A stretch of 28,690 nucleotides of DNA from Ktedonobacteraceae bacterium (GTDB lineage: Bacteria > Chloroflexota > Ktedonobacteria > Ktedonobacterales > Ktedonobacteraceae), in the NCBI GenBank assembly GCA_014896635.1, contig JADBKA010000037.1, positions 1 through 28,690 on the forward strand, read 5' to 3'. The notes beneath the pieces were generated by a model. The model was not told the DNA's origin, searched no databases, and saw nothing but the letters and a program-made list of their open reading frames with translations. Positions 14,329-21,614 of the stretch are shown here, piece after piece. The translations under genes were made by a program, and so were the position numbers. Position 1 is the stretch's first letter. Each line of letters starts with the position of its first letter.

Positions 14329-15367
14329 ACAGGCTCATCAATTCTTCTGGTGTGTTGCTGGCGCAGCCCAGGCGTCGCACAACCAGCGCCGCCGCTGCAT
14401 TCGACAGGTGCGCCGCTTCGGCCATGCTCGCTCCGCCAACCAGTGCCAGTGCGAAGGTTGCAGCGACCGTATCGCCGGCTCCATTTGTATCAACGATCTC
14501 GCTAGCCTGTGGTAGACGATGAATAGGAAGATGGAGTGGCGGCTTGCCGGATTCAAACAGGCTCATGCCTTCGCCGCCGCGCGTGATCAGCACGCCCTGC
14601 GTGTGGCAGCCTTCGAGCAGGCGTTGTCCTGCTTCGTTCAACTCGTCCATTGTGCGAATTGTCGTGTGCAACGTGAGTTCGGCCTCTGGCTGGTTGGGTG
14701 TGAGCGCCGTCACGCCCTGGAAGCGGAAGAGCGAGCCATGCGAGTCCACGACGATGACTTTGTGCAGTTCGCGCGCCAGGGAGATGCTCGTCTCGATGAT
14801 GGCAGGACTGATCAGCCCGTTTTCATAGTCGGAAAGCATCACGACATCTACAGAGGGAATGACCTGTTTCACGTAGTCGATGATCTGACCTTTGTACGGC
14901 TCGCCTACCTCGGATGTATCGACGCGATCAATGCGCACGATGTGCTGGCGTACAAGCTGTGTACTGCCGGCCATGACGCGCGTTTTCGTCGATGTCGGGC
15001 GCGTGGTATCTGTGTAAAGACCTTTCTGCTGCATGCCCAGTTCTGCGACAGCACTACGCAGGCTGCGGCCAGCGGCATCGTCTCCTACCACGCCGGCCAG
15101 GAGCACCTCGGCGCCAAGCGAGCGCGCATTCACGGCCACATTGGCCGCACCACCGGGGATGATGCGTTCCTGGTCAAGCTCCAGTATCAGTACAGGCGCT
15201 TCACGTGAGATGCGCGTGGGCCGGCCAATCAGATATTCGTCGGCCACCATGTCGCCGATGACAAGCATACGTTTGTTTTTGAAGTTACCGATAATTGAGC
15301 GCAAACGCGCCGCAGAGAGCGTATTTTGATTGGAAGAGAGAGCTGAATCAGATGCATCAAATGTCAT
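14318..15367 (-). CDS. D-glycero-beta-D-manno-heptose 7-phosphate kinase (PfkB family, HldE N-domain type)
   Basis: A 349-residue sugar kinase of the ribokinase/PfkB family. It has LVIGDMVADEYLIGRPTRIS, the GG switch in IIPGGAANVAVNARSLGAEV, the heptose-type VRQHIVRIDR segment, VDVVMLSDYENGLI and the catalytic-base motif DTNGAGDTVAATFALAL near the end. These match the N-terminal kinase half of HldE, which phosphorylates heptose 7-phosphate at C1. The ATG at 15367 (MTFDASDSAL) is preferred over the longer open frame to 15466: it forms an ATGA overlap with the stop of the upstream glycosyltransferase gene and has AAGGG upstream. The downstream nucleotidyltransferase overlaps its end. Together they should make an activated heptose for a surface glycan (inference). 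Confidence 0.93.
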   Translation of the reverse strand: MTFDASDSALSSNQNTLSAARLRSIIGNFKNKRMLVIGDMVADEYLIGRPTRISREAPVLILELDQERIIPGGAANVAVNARSLGAEVLLAGVVGDDAAGRSLRSAVAELGMQQKGLYTDTTRPTSTKTRVMAGSTQLVRQHIVRIDRVDTSEVGEPYKGQIIDYVKQVIPSVDVVMLSDYENGLISPAIIETSISLARELHKVIVVDSHGSLFRFQGVTALTPNQPEAELTLHTTIRTMDELNEAGQRLLEGCHTQGVLITRGGEGMSLFESGKPPLHLPIHRLPQASEIVDTNGAGDTVAATFALALVGGASMAEAAHLSNAAAALVVRRLGCASNTPEELMSLFDE

Positions 15368-16161
15368 AAATTTCTGCGCCCTTTCAAAAAAACTTGCAGA
15401 GCAAATTGCGGCAGCGCCAGCATGCGCCGCCAGCGCCAGGGTTCGCGGTAGAGGCGGTAGAGCCATTCCAAGCCCATACGCTGCATTGGTCGCGGCGCGC
15501 GCTTCTGACGTCCGGCGAGAAAATCAAAGGCGCCGCCAACGCCCATTGCCACTGCAACCGGCAGCCGCGCAAGATTGCGAGAGATCCATAGCTCCTGAGC
15601 GGGAGCGCCATAAGCGACACAGAGCACGTCGGCCTGGGCGGCGCGTACCCGTTCGATGATATCCTCTTCTTCTGCGGGAGCCGGCGAACCGGAAAAGGTC
15701 CCGGCGATGCGCAGGCCCGGTGCCATCTCCTGTAAGCGCGTCCCGGCAGCTTCGGCCACGCCGGGGGCGGCGCCGAGCAGATACAGGCTATAGCCTCTGG
15801 CCGCGCAGCGCCGGGCGAGGGCGGGCAGCATATCCGTGCCGGTCACACGTTCCGGCGTGGGCGCGCCTAGAAAACGCGCGGCCCAGACGATGCCTATGCC
15901 GTCAGGCACCACCAGCGCCGCCCGGTTGATACACTCGCGGAACGCGGCGTTGCGCTGCGCGGCCATGACAAACTCAGGATTGACAGTGACGACCTGCCGG
16001 CACACGGCCCGCTCGCTGCCAACGCGGTAATTGGCAATCATCTGCTCGATGCGCTCAACGGCCTGCTGCTGTGTCAGACGATCTACGCGCACACCAAGCA
16101 CATAGAGCGAATCCGGCGGGCCAGGTCGAGACGTATCTGATGTATCCGGCGTTTTCAGCAT
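15364..16161 (-). CDS. WecG/TagA/CpsF family glycosyltransferase (GT26)
   Basis: A 265-residue membrane-associated transferase of family GT26, which adds N-acetylmannosamine or a related amino sugar to a lipid-linked saccharide in teichoic-acid, enterobacterial common antigen or capsule pathways. Family features are YVLGVRVDRLTQQQAVERIE, VVTVNPEFVMAAQRNAAF, VVPDGIGIVWAARFLG with RVTGTDMLP, YLLGAAPGVAEAAG and VAMGVGGAFDFLAGRQKRAP. The basic/aromatic C-terminus (GLEWLYRLYREPWRWRRM) is the usual membrane-binding appendage. I use the ATG at 16161 with GAGAGAAG upstream; a TTG at 16173 is possible. It ends in an ATGA overlap with the heptose kinase gene and starts 20 bases after the DUF503 gene. 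Confidence 0.93.
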   Translation of the reverse strand: MLKTPDTSDTSRPGPPDSLYVLGVRVDRLTQQQAVERIEQMIANYRVGSERAVCRQVVTVNPEFVMAAQRNAAFRECINRAALVVPDGIGIVWAARFLGAPTPERVTGTDMLPALARRCAARGYSLYLLGAAPGVAEAAGTRLQEMAPGLRIAGTFSGSPAPAEEEDIIERVRAAQADVLCVAYGAPAQELWISRNLARLPVAVAMGVGGAFDFLAGRQKRAPRPMQRMGLEWLYRLYREPWRWRRMLALPQFALQVFLKGRRNL

Positions 16162-16181
16162 ATCTTCTCTCAATATATCAA

Positions 16182-16472
16182 TTACCAGTGAATCGCTTCT
16201 GTTTCCACCTGAGTGATCAGCAGGTCCGGGCGAATCTCTTCAATATAACGCTGCACGCGCTCAAGCACATCGCTGGCGTGCTGACTGTCATTGGAGACGT
16301 AGCTGATGCCGAGTGTGGCAATCTGCCAGCGGTCGTTGTTCTCGACTTCGGCGATGGCGACTTCAAACTGGTTGCGCACGCGCGCCGTCACTGATTTGAT
16401 CACCTGCCGCTTCTCTTTGAGCGAGTGACAGGCCGGCAGGTGGATGGTCATTTCACAGACACCGATTACCAT
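16182..16472 (-). CDS. DUF503 (YlxP-like) protein
   Basis: A small cytoplasmic protein of about 96 residues. The sequence VIGVCEMTIHLPACHSLKEK, RQVIKSVTARVRNQFEVAIAEV and WQIATLGISYVSND is the DUF503 pattern (YlxP of Bacillus, usually 90-95 residues near rbfA). The start at 16472 gives the normal family length; the open frame runs to 16586 but the extra part overlaps the promoter. The family is linked by context to ribosome maturation; its role is not established. Here it is the first gene of the envelope-sugar operon, an unusual neighbour, and it may only share the promoter. Confidence 0.9.
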   Translation of the reverse strand: MVIGVCEMTIHLPACHSLKEKRQVIKSVTARVRNQFEVAIAEVENNDRWQIATLGISYVSNDSQHASDVLERVQRYIEEIRPDLLITQVETEAIHW

Positions 16473-16505
16473 AGAACTATGATCCCACTCGGTAATACGC
16501 AGACT

Positions 16506-16534
16506 AGCATAGCATGAGAACAGCGCGCTGGCAA
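16506..16534 (-). promoter_or_regulatory. Promoter of the DUF503-tagA-heptose operon
   Basis: On the minus strand TTGCCA (16534-16529) and TATGCT (16511-16506) are separated by 17 bases, with TGC before the -10 giving an extended -10. The predicted start of transcription is about 30 bases before the ATG at 16472. It lies left of the IS630 insertion, so the element did not remove it. Confidence 0.6.
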
Positions 16535-16683
16535 TGCTTCGTGTTTTCTCCCGGCTGAGAAAAAGTATGTCCGGTAGTACCTCCACTTTTTTTGTCCGCT
16601 TTTGCCATTTTCTGTTGTTATGTAATTATTGATCTCCGCTTAAAGGTCTAAAGTTTGTGGCATAAGAGCCGGTGAAAGGAGGA

Positions 16684-17160
16684 ATGAAAACATCCACACC
16701 TCTGCCGAAAGATTGGCGCGAGGGCCGACGGCTGCGCGCCTGGGAATTGTACAAGCAAGGCTGGTCCCAGAGAAAGATCGCCGAAGCCCTGGGAGTCACG
16801 GAAGGGGCCGTCAGTCAATGGATCAGCCGTGGAAAAGCACAAGGGCCGGAAGCCTTGCGCCATCACCCCTCGCCGGGTGCGCCGCCCAAGCTGACGCCGG
16901 AGCAGCGCACGCAGGTGCCTGCGCTGTTGGCCAAGGGAGCCGAAGCCTACGGGTTCCAGGGCCAGGTCTGGACTGCCGCGCGGGTGGCACTGGTCATCAA
17001 GCGCGAGTTTGGGGTGAGCTATCATCCGACCCATTGCAGTCGTCTCCTCGACGCGATCAAGCACAGTGTCCAGAAACCGGAAAACCGAGCCAGCCAACAA
17101 GATGCGCAAGCCATCCAGACGTGGCGCGAGCAACGAGTAGCCGGGTTAAAAAAAGGCTGA
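16684..17160 (+). CDS. IS630 transposase, N-terminal part (OrfA)
   Basis: About 158 residues holding the DNA-binding part of the transposase: a helix-turn-helix (WSQRKIAEALGVTEGAVSQW) near residue 28, a basic/proline linker (HHPSPGAPPKLTPEQR) and a winged-helix-like second domain (REFGVSYHPTHCSRLLDAI). The start is uncertain: ATG 16684 has AAAGGAGG almost touching it, and GTG 16672 in the same frame has no clear site. The frame ends with TGA just after a run of seven A residues (17148-17154). The catalytic domain follows in the +1 frame, so this ORF alone is not a full transposase. Confidence 0.85.
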   Translation: MKTSTPLPKDWREGRRLRAWELYKQGWSQRKIAEALGVTEGAVSQWISRGKAQGPEALRHHPSPGAPPKLTPEQRTQVPALLAKGAEAYGFQGQVWTAARVALVIKREFGVSYHPTHCSRLLDAIKHSVQKPENRASQQDAQAIQTWREQRVAGLKKG

Positions 17161-17695
17161 AGAAGAAGCGCGTACCATCGTCTTCGTAGACGAGTCGGCG
17201 TTTTATCTCTTGCCCATGGTCGTGCGCACCTATGCCCCCGTGGGTCAGACGCCCATCTTGACGGTTCCGCTGACCCGCGATCACCTGTCGGTCATCGGCG
17301 GACTGACTCCAGATGGACGGCTTCTCATGCAGATACAGGATCACTCGTACAAGGGGCCAGATGTGGTGCGCTTTTTGCAACTGCTTCTGCGCAAGATCCC
17401 TGGGAAGTTGCTGGTCATCTGGGACGGCGCGCCCATTCATCGCTCGAACGTCATCAAAAACTTTTTGAGCGCTGGGGGAGCTCCACGCATTCATCTGGAA
17501 CGCTTGCCTGCCTATGCGCCTGAGTTGAATCCACAGGAAGGGGTGTGGAATCTGCTCAAGCGGCGCGAACTCAAAAACCTTTGTGCTGCCGATCTCGTGC
17601 AACTTCGGACTGCGCTGATCCATGCCAAAGAACGGCTCAGGCATCGCAAAACCAGTCTGTGCCAGTGCTTCGCTCATGCTGGCTTTCCCCTTTAG
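17150..17695 (+). CDS. IS630 transposase, catalytic DDE part (OrfB, different frame)
   Basis: This frame is open from 17150 and carries the whole RNase H-like catalytic core: first Asp in IVFVDESAF (GAC at 17189), second Asp in LLVIWDGAPIH and the final acidic residue in PELNPQEGVWNLLK, as expected for IS630. It is +1 relative to the N-terminal ORF. Removing one A from the A7 run at 17148-17154 would fuse them as LKKAEEEARTIVFVDES, which reads naturally. The intact triad and intact ends suggest that the full protein is made by slippage on the A run, or that the copy was inactivated recently by one added A. Confidence 0.82.
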   Translation, partial: KKAEEEARTIVFVDESAFYLLPMVVRTYAPVGQTPILTVPLTRDHLSVIGGLTPDGRLLMQIQDHSYKGPDVVRFLQLLLRKIPGKLLVIWDGAPIHRSNVIKNFLSAGGAPRIHLERLPAYAPELNPQEGVWNLLKRRELKNLCAADLVQLRTALIHAKERLRHRKTSLCQCFAHAGFPL

Positions 17696-17785
17696 TTTTT
17701 TACAGGAATGTCAATAGTAGGAGGATTTAAATGGACCGGGTGACACATATATCATAGCTCCTGGTGGAAAGAGGCTTAGCCTGAT

Positions 17786-18454
17786 ATGACAAGATATAAC
17801 GAGAAAGGAACGGATGAGCTAACACTGGTGCTTCAGACAATACAAGGAGATCATGAAGCGTTTCGCCGTCTAGTGCTACTCTATGAGTCTGAATTGCTGA
17901 CATACTTGACTTATCTGTTAGGAGATAGGGGATACGCGCAAGATATAGTGCAAGAAACATTTATTACAGCCTTTTATGCACTTCCTCGTTGGCATCCGCC
18001 GCAGCACACAGAATCGTTCTCTCAAAAAGAGGAAAATCAGCAGGAAGCATCACAACCCAAAGTTCGACGTTTGCTTGCGCCCTGGTTATATCGTATTGCC
18101 ACTAACCATGCATATAACTTTCTTAAAAGAGAACTTACCAAGAGGCCGCGCGCCTTGCACGAGATCCTTTCACCAGGATCTTGCCAACAAATAACTGTAC
18201 CTGTTGATTCCAATACTTCTCTCTCAGTTTTGGAAAATCAGTATATCACCCGCGAATTGCTTCGTGAATCGCTGAGTAATCTTCCTAAAGAAGAGGCAAT
18301 ATGTCTAATATTAAGATTTGTATTGAAAGAGCGATATAAAGAGATTGCAGTTGCTCTTGGATTAACGGAAGAAGCTGTTCGTAAACGAGTATCTCGCGGG
18401 ATTGTCGCGTTACGAACAGCTTATAGGAACCTGGATACGGAGGTGTCGCTATGA
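17786..18454 (+). CDS. ECF-family RNA polymerase sigma factor
   Basis: A 222-residue sigma-70 family protein with only regions 2 and 4. Region 2 is at about residues 23-70 (DHEAFRRLVLLYESELLTYL, then AQDIVQETFITAFYALPRW). A linker rich in Gln/Glu/Ser follows, longer than in most ECF factors, then WLYRIATNHAYNFLKRE. Region 4 is at about 165-215 (LPKEEAICLILRFVLKERYK, then EIAVALGLTEEAVRKRVSRG, the -35-binding helix-turn-helix). It overlaps the next gene in an ATGA (18451-18454), so sigma and anti-sigma are translationally coupled. Its own promoter region is short: an IS630 copy ends 71 bases upstream. GC content is lower than in the flanking envelope genes. Confidence 0.93.
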   Translation: MTRYNEKGTDELTLVLQTIQGDHEAFRRLVLLYESELLTYLTYLLGDRGYAQDIVQETFITAFYALPRWHPPQHTESFSQKEENQQEASQPKVRRLLAPWLYRIATNHAYNFLKRELTKRPRALHEILSPGSCQQITVPVDSNTSLSVLENQYITRELLRESLSNLPKEEAICLILRFVLKERYKEIAVALGLTEEAVRKRVSRGIVALRTAYRNLDTEVSL

Positions 18455-20097
18455 GTGAGAATCATTATTGGGTAGCAGGTAATGCCTCATTTTTTAAAGA
18501 CCATGAGCGAGTTGTTGAGTTACTGGATGCCTACTCTACAAACGAGCTAGATCTGCATGAGGAACTGGTTGTTGAGCAGCATCTTCTTCGCTGTGCAGAA
18601 TGCCAGCGGCAATTAAAGACAATCAGGGATTTTCATGGGTTGTTCGAGAGTTTGACAGTGGGTGTCTCCCAAAGTGCTGAGACGTCGAAGGAACATTCTC
18701 AGTATGGTTCGCTTGCAGATACAATCTTACAGGAGCTTGTGCTTCAGCAGCAGGACACAGCATTGGCCGACGCCGTGTGCAGTCAGCAGAGCCAATCGGA
18801 GCAACTCTATGGCAAATCAGCAAAGCGGAGTAAGTGGCGTCTTCGTCTTGGAAGTATTGCGGCGGTTCTGGTTGTTGCGTTGCTAGTCGGTTCGCTGATA
18901 CTAACGTTCAATTTTATGCGCACAAGCACTGTATTGCAACGCCCTTCGATTGTACTCACACCATCTACACCGCTTTCGACTATCCGTATGACCAGTGCGA
19001 CGACGGGATGGGCCATTCGTAATGGAGAGATTCTGCGTAGCTATGATGGTGGAACACACTGGCAAAATGTGTCACTGCCAGGAACGGATGCTTTATCAGA
19101 TTCTCCCGTTCGGGCGGAGCCTCGCCTGACTGTCTTCCTTTCGGATACTGTGGCCTGGTCTGTCAGCCGGGATAAGACAGGTCAGCATGCCTATGCATTT
19201 CATACCAGCGACGGTGGAAAAACCTGGCAACAGAGTAGTGAACTGCCAGATTATCCAGGAAGCAGTGTAGCTACCGGACAGATCAGTGCTGTAAGCAGTC
19301 AGGAATGCTGGATCTATCTCACAACAGCTAAGCCGGATTTGCCTCCTGCTCTTTTTCTCCACACAATGGATGGTGGCCAGACATGGCAAAAGATCCTCTC
19401 CCCCAACCTGGCACACTTTGAGGGTAACGGTTTCGCCATTCTGGGTGGTGTCTTCCTGGACTCTTCCACTGGCTGGTCGGTAGGTACGAATCCTCCAATG
19501 AGTACCAGCAGGAATAACAAGACATTGTTGCTCTATGTCACTCGTGATGGAGGACAAAGCTGGCAACAGCAGCAGCTTGCGCTTCCTCCCAGGCTCTCTC
19601 CTTTTGCGATTTTTCCTCCAGTGTTCCTGACGCAGGTGGATGGCGTGCTTCCAACAACTTTTCATCGGAGTGATGATCCCTCCCACTCATACGTTGTACT
19701 GTATGTGACACATGATAGGGGAAGGACCTGGCAGCCTACCTCTCCGTTACACACCTCCATTGACTATGATGAACGGCTTGCTTCAGAGGAGTTCTCTTTC
19801 TCTGCTCAGGGATACTGGGTTGTGACAGAAATTACCAGACTGTCTTCGGGTCCTGATCAGGCCAGGACAATTCTTCATGTTACGCAGGATGAGGGGCGGT
19901 ACTGGCAGACTATAACGCCACTGACTGATTTCGCCGTATTAAACAATATTAGCTTTGTCTCATCGCAGGTCGGCTGGGCATTAGGAAATAACTATGTAAT
20001 TTCCGATGGTACTGTCCTTGATTCTAGCCTGCCCAGGGAACCGGGTATTCTGCTCAAAACAGAAGATGGGGGAAAAACATGGAAACAGGCATATTGA
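18451..20097 (+). CDS. Membrane anti-sigma factor with zinc-finger head and Ycf48/BNR-like outer domain
   Basis: A 548-residue single-pass protein. The N-terminal cytoplasmic part has an anti-sigma zinc motif HxxxCxxC (VEQHLLRCAECQ; His44, Cys48, Cys51), which in this family holds the cognate ECF sigma. One membrane helix lies at about residues 134-154 (SIAAVLVVALLVGSLILTF). The rest, about 390 residues, is outside and has repeated Asp-box/Ycf48-type motifs: SYDGGTHWQN, TSDGGKTWQQ, TMDGGQTWQK, TRDGGQSWQQ, THDRGRTWQP, TQDEGRYWQT and TEDGGKTWKQ, with 'S-S-x-x-G-W' strands between them. This should be a beta-propeller of about seven blades. A signal outside would be passed through the membrane to free the sigma factor (inference from architecture and the ATGA overlap). 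Ligand unknown; carbohydrate or cell wall is possible for Asp-box propellers. Confidence 0.9.
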   Translation: MSENHYWVAGNASFFKDHERVVELLDAYSTNELDLHEELVVEQHLLRCAECQRQLKTIRDFHGLFESLTVGVSQSAETSKEHSQYGSLADTILQELVLQQQDTALADAVCSQQSQSEQLYGKSAKRSKWRLRLGSIAAVLVVALLVGSLILTFNFMRTSTVLQRPSIVLTPSTPLSTIRMTSATTGWAIRNGEILRSYDGGTHWQNVSLPGTDALSDSPVRAEPRLTVFLSDTVAWSVSRDKTGQHAYAFHTSDGGKTWQQSSELPDYPGSSVATGQISAVSSQECWIYLTTAKPDLPPALFLHTMDGGQTWQKILSPNLAHFEGNGFAILGGVFLDSSTGWSVGTNPPMSTSRNNKTLLLYVTRDGGQSWQQQQLALPPRLSPFAIFPPVFLTQVDGVLPTTFHRSDDPSHSYVVLYVTHDRGRTWQPTSPLHTSIDYDERLASEEFSFSAQGYWVVTEITRLSSGPDQARTILHVTQDEGRYWQTITPLTDFAVLNNISFVSSQVGWALGNNYVISDGTVLDSSLPREPGILLKTEDGGKTWKQAY

Positions 20098-20235
20098 TGA
20101 GGGATGTCTTATCCTTGACGAGAAAATGGGGAACGAGGAGGATGCTCGCGCCACAGTAGCGAGACTGACCGAATAACACGCATGGACGCTCCCGCCTTGC
20201 CTCGGAAATTGAAAAGCCCCGCATAGGACCCGCAA

Positions 20236-20266
20236 ATGACCGTGCTCTTCCCCGTTCGTTTATAAT
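20236..20266 (+). promoter_or_regulatory. Candidate upp promoter
   Basis: TATAAT (20261-20266) lies about 40 bases before the upp ATG. The best -35 is ATGACC (20236-20241) at a long 19-base spacing, so recognition may rest mainly on the -10. The 208-base gap after the anti-sigma gene holds no gene. Confidence 0.42.
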
Positions 20267-20305
20267 AAGAAAGATCAGTCGGTCTATGCGAGGAATAAAC
20301 AGGCA

Positions 20306-21016
20306 ATGGTAAATATCAATATTCAGGGCGAACGGTTCAGGCTGCCGATGCAAGGTGTGGCGCAGCCCAGGCGCGAGGATGTGCTCAAGCTGCCGCGCAT
20401 TCACATCTCCGCCCATCCAGTCATGGCGCATAAGCTGACCAGGCTGCGCGACAAAACGACGTCGTGTCCCGAATTCTATCAACTGGTGAAGGAGATCGGC
20501 GCTCTGCTGGCCTACGAGGCGACCGCCACACTGGCGCTAGAGCCGCGCACCATCGAGACGCCGCTCAAGACGACGCAAGGCCACCGGCTGGCCGGGGGCA
20601 TTGGCGTGACGCCGATTCTACGCGCCGGCCTGGGGCTGGCCGAAGGATTCCGCGAGGTCATTCCCGATGTGCAGGTCTGGCATCTCGGCCTGCGGCGCGA
20701 TGAGCGCACGCTGCGCGCTCTGGAATACTACAATCAGTTGCCGCACAAAGTCGATCTCCAGGTCTGCTACGCCGTCGATCCGATGCTGGCAACCGGTGGC
20801 TCCGCCATCGACGCGATCAATATTCTCAAGAGACGCGGCGTACCGCGTCTCTGCTACGTCGGCATCATCGCGGCCCCCTATGGTCTGCTGAAGCTGGCCG
20901 AAGCCCATCCCGACATCGACATCTACATCGCCGCCCTCGACGATGTACTGGATGACTATGGCTATATCGTTCCCGGCCTGGGCGATGCCGGAGATCGGCA
21001 GTTTGGAACGTTCTAA
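20306..21016 (+). CDS. upp: Uracil phosphoribosyltransferase
   Basis: A 236-residue cytoplasmic enzyme that converts uracil and PRPP to UMP in pyrimidine salvage. Seen are HPVMAHKLTRLRDKTTSCPE, where the family has HP-x-hydrophobic-x-HKLT-x-LRD, the GIGVTPILRAGLGLAEGF strand, the PRPP-binding motif VDPMLATGGSAIDAI and the uracil-binding YIVPGLGDAGDRQFGT at the end. It is about 25 residues longer than E. coli Upp (208), with the extra part at the N-terminus (MVNINIQGERFRLPMQGVAQ). GAGGAA lies upstream of the ATG. A small membrane protein gene starts 17 bases later. Confidence 0.96.
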   Translation: MVNINIQGERFRLPMQGVAQPRREDVLKLPRIHISAHPVMAHKLTRLRDKTTSCPEFYQLVKEIGALLAYEATATLALEPRTIETPLKTTQGHRLAGGIGVTPILRAGLGLAEGFREVIPDVQVWHLGLRRDERTLRALEYYNQLPHKVDLQVCYAVDPMLATGGSAIDAINILKRRGVPRLCYVGIIAAPYGLLKLAEAHPDIDIYIAALDDVLDDYGYIVPGLGDAGDRQFGTF

Positions 21017-21033
21017 CAAAGGATTACGCGGTC

Positions 21034-21570
21034 GTGTCACTACCATCAGATTCGTTCAACGAAGACGCAGCACAGGAATCATCCAACACTAATCATGCAG
21101 CACAGGAATCATCCAACACTAATCATACAGAGCGTACGGAGCATGCTGCGCCATCTGCTCCAGACCAGCAGTGGGAAGAGTCGATCCAGCAGGAGAAAGC
21201 GTCTTCCGAAGAAGCATCACCTTATCCTTTGCCGCCTTTGCAAGTGCAGGAAACAGGACAGGAAGAGGAGTTCTACCCTGTTTCTACCCTGCCACAGGTG
21301 CCGCCTGAAGAGAGAGAGGCCAATGGCGGCCCGCTCGGCTGCTGCCTCGGTACCGTTGTAGGACTGCTGCTGACCATGCTGTTGATCACCGGCGTCTCGC
21401 TCGCGCTGGCAAACGGCGGCTATCTCGGCGCGGCTACGCTGCCGGTAGCCCTGCTTGGGGCTGTCGCCGGCGGCATTGGCGGCTGGATCGTGGGCAAGAA
21501 GATCTATCGAGAATATGAACCACCCGTCGTAAAAATGAAAAAACGAACAGCGAAAACCAGAAAAATATAA
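21034..21570 (+). CDS. Small membrane protein with polar N-terminus and duplicated segment
   Basis: A 178-residue protein without a recognised family. Residues 1-105 are polar and rich in Glu, Gln, Ser and Pro, probably disordered, and include an exact ten-residue duplication (AQESSNTNHA/T) from a 30-bp tandem DNA repeat. Two membrane helices follow at about residues 109-130 (CLGTVVGLLLTMLLITGVSL) and 135-160 (the second glycine-rich, GAVAGGIGGWIVGKKIY), then a short basic tail (KMKKRTAKTRK). The glycine-zipper-like second helix suggests packing against itself or a partner. The GTG start at 21034 has AAAGGA upstream. It lies between upp and a dppA-like gene and may share their transcript. Function unknown. 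Confidence 0.75.
   Translation: MSLPSDSFNEDAAQESSNTNHAAQESSNTNHTERTEHAAPSAPDQQWEESIQQEKASSEEASPYPLPPLQVQETGQEEEFYPVSTLPQVPPEEREANGGPLGCCLGTVVGLLLTMLLITGVSLALANGGYLGAATLPVALLGAVAGGIGGWIVGKKIYREYEPPVVKMKKRTAKTRKI
21067..21126 (+). repeat. Exact 30-bp tandem duplication
   Basis: Two identical 30-base units, 21067-21096 and 21097-21126, within the start of the small membrane protein gene. Being exact and a multiple of three, it is probably a recent in-frame duplication. Confidence 0.9.
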
Positions 21571-21614
21571 TTAATCCTATTCATTCAAAAAAAGTATTGT
21601 AAATGGAGGGAGTA

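Larger units (their letters stand above)
16629..17714 (+). mobile_element. IS630-family insertion sequence, complete, flanked by TA
   Basis: The element is about 1,086 bp, the usual IS630 size. The ends are imperfect inverted repeats: TTGATCTCCGCTTAAAGG at the left and, reading inward from the right, TTGACATTCCTGTAAAAA, both followed by CTAAAG at the same distance. Extending one TA outward gives TATTGA at both ends and 18 of 27 matches. TA at 16627-16628 and 17715-17716 is the expected target duplication for IS630/Tc1-mariner elements. It holds a transposase in two frames. It lies between the leftward envelope-sugar operon (promoter intact) and the sigma-factor gene, 71 bases before that gene, and its transposase runs toward the sigma gene. 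Confidence 0.85.
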
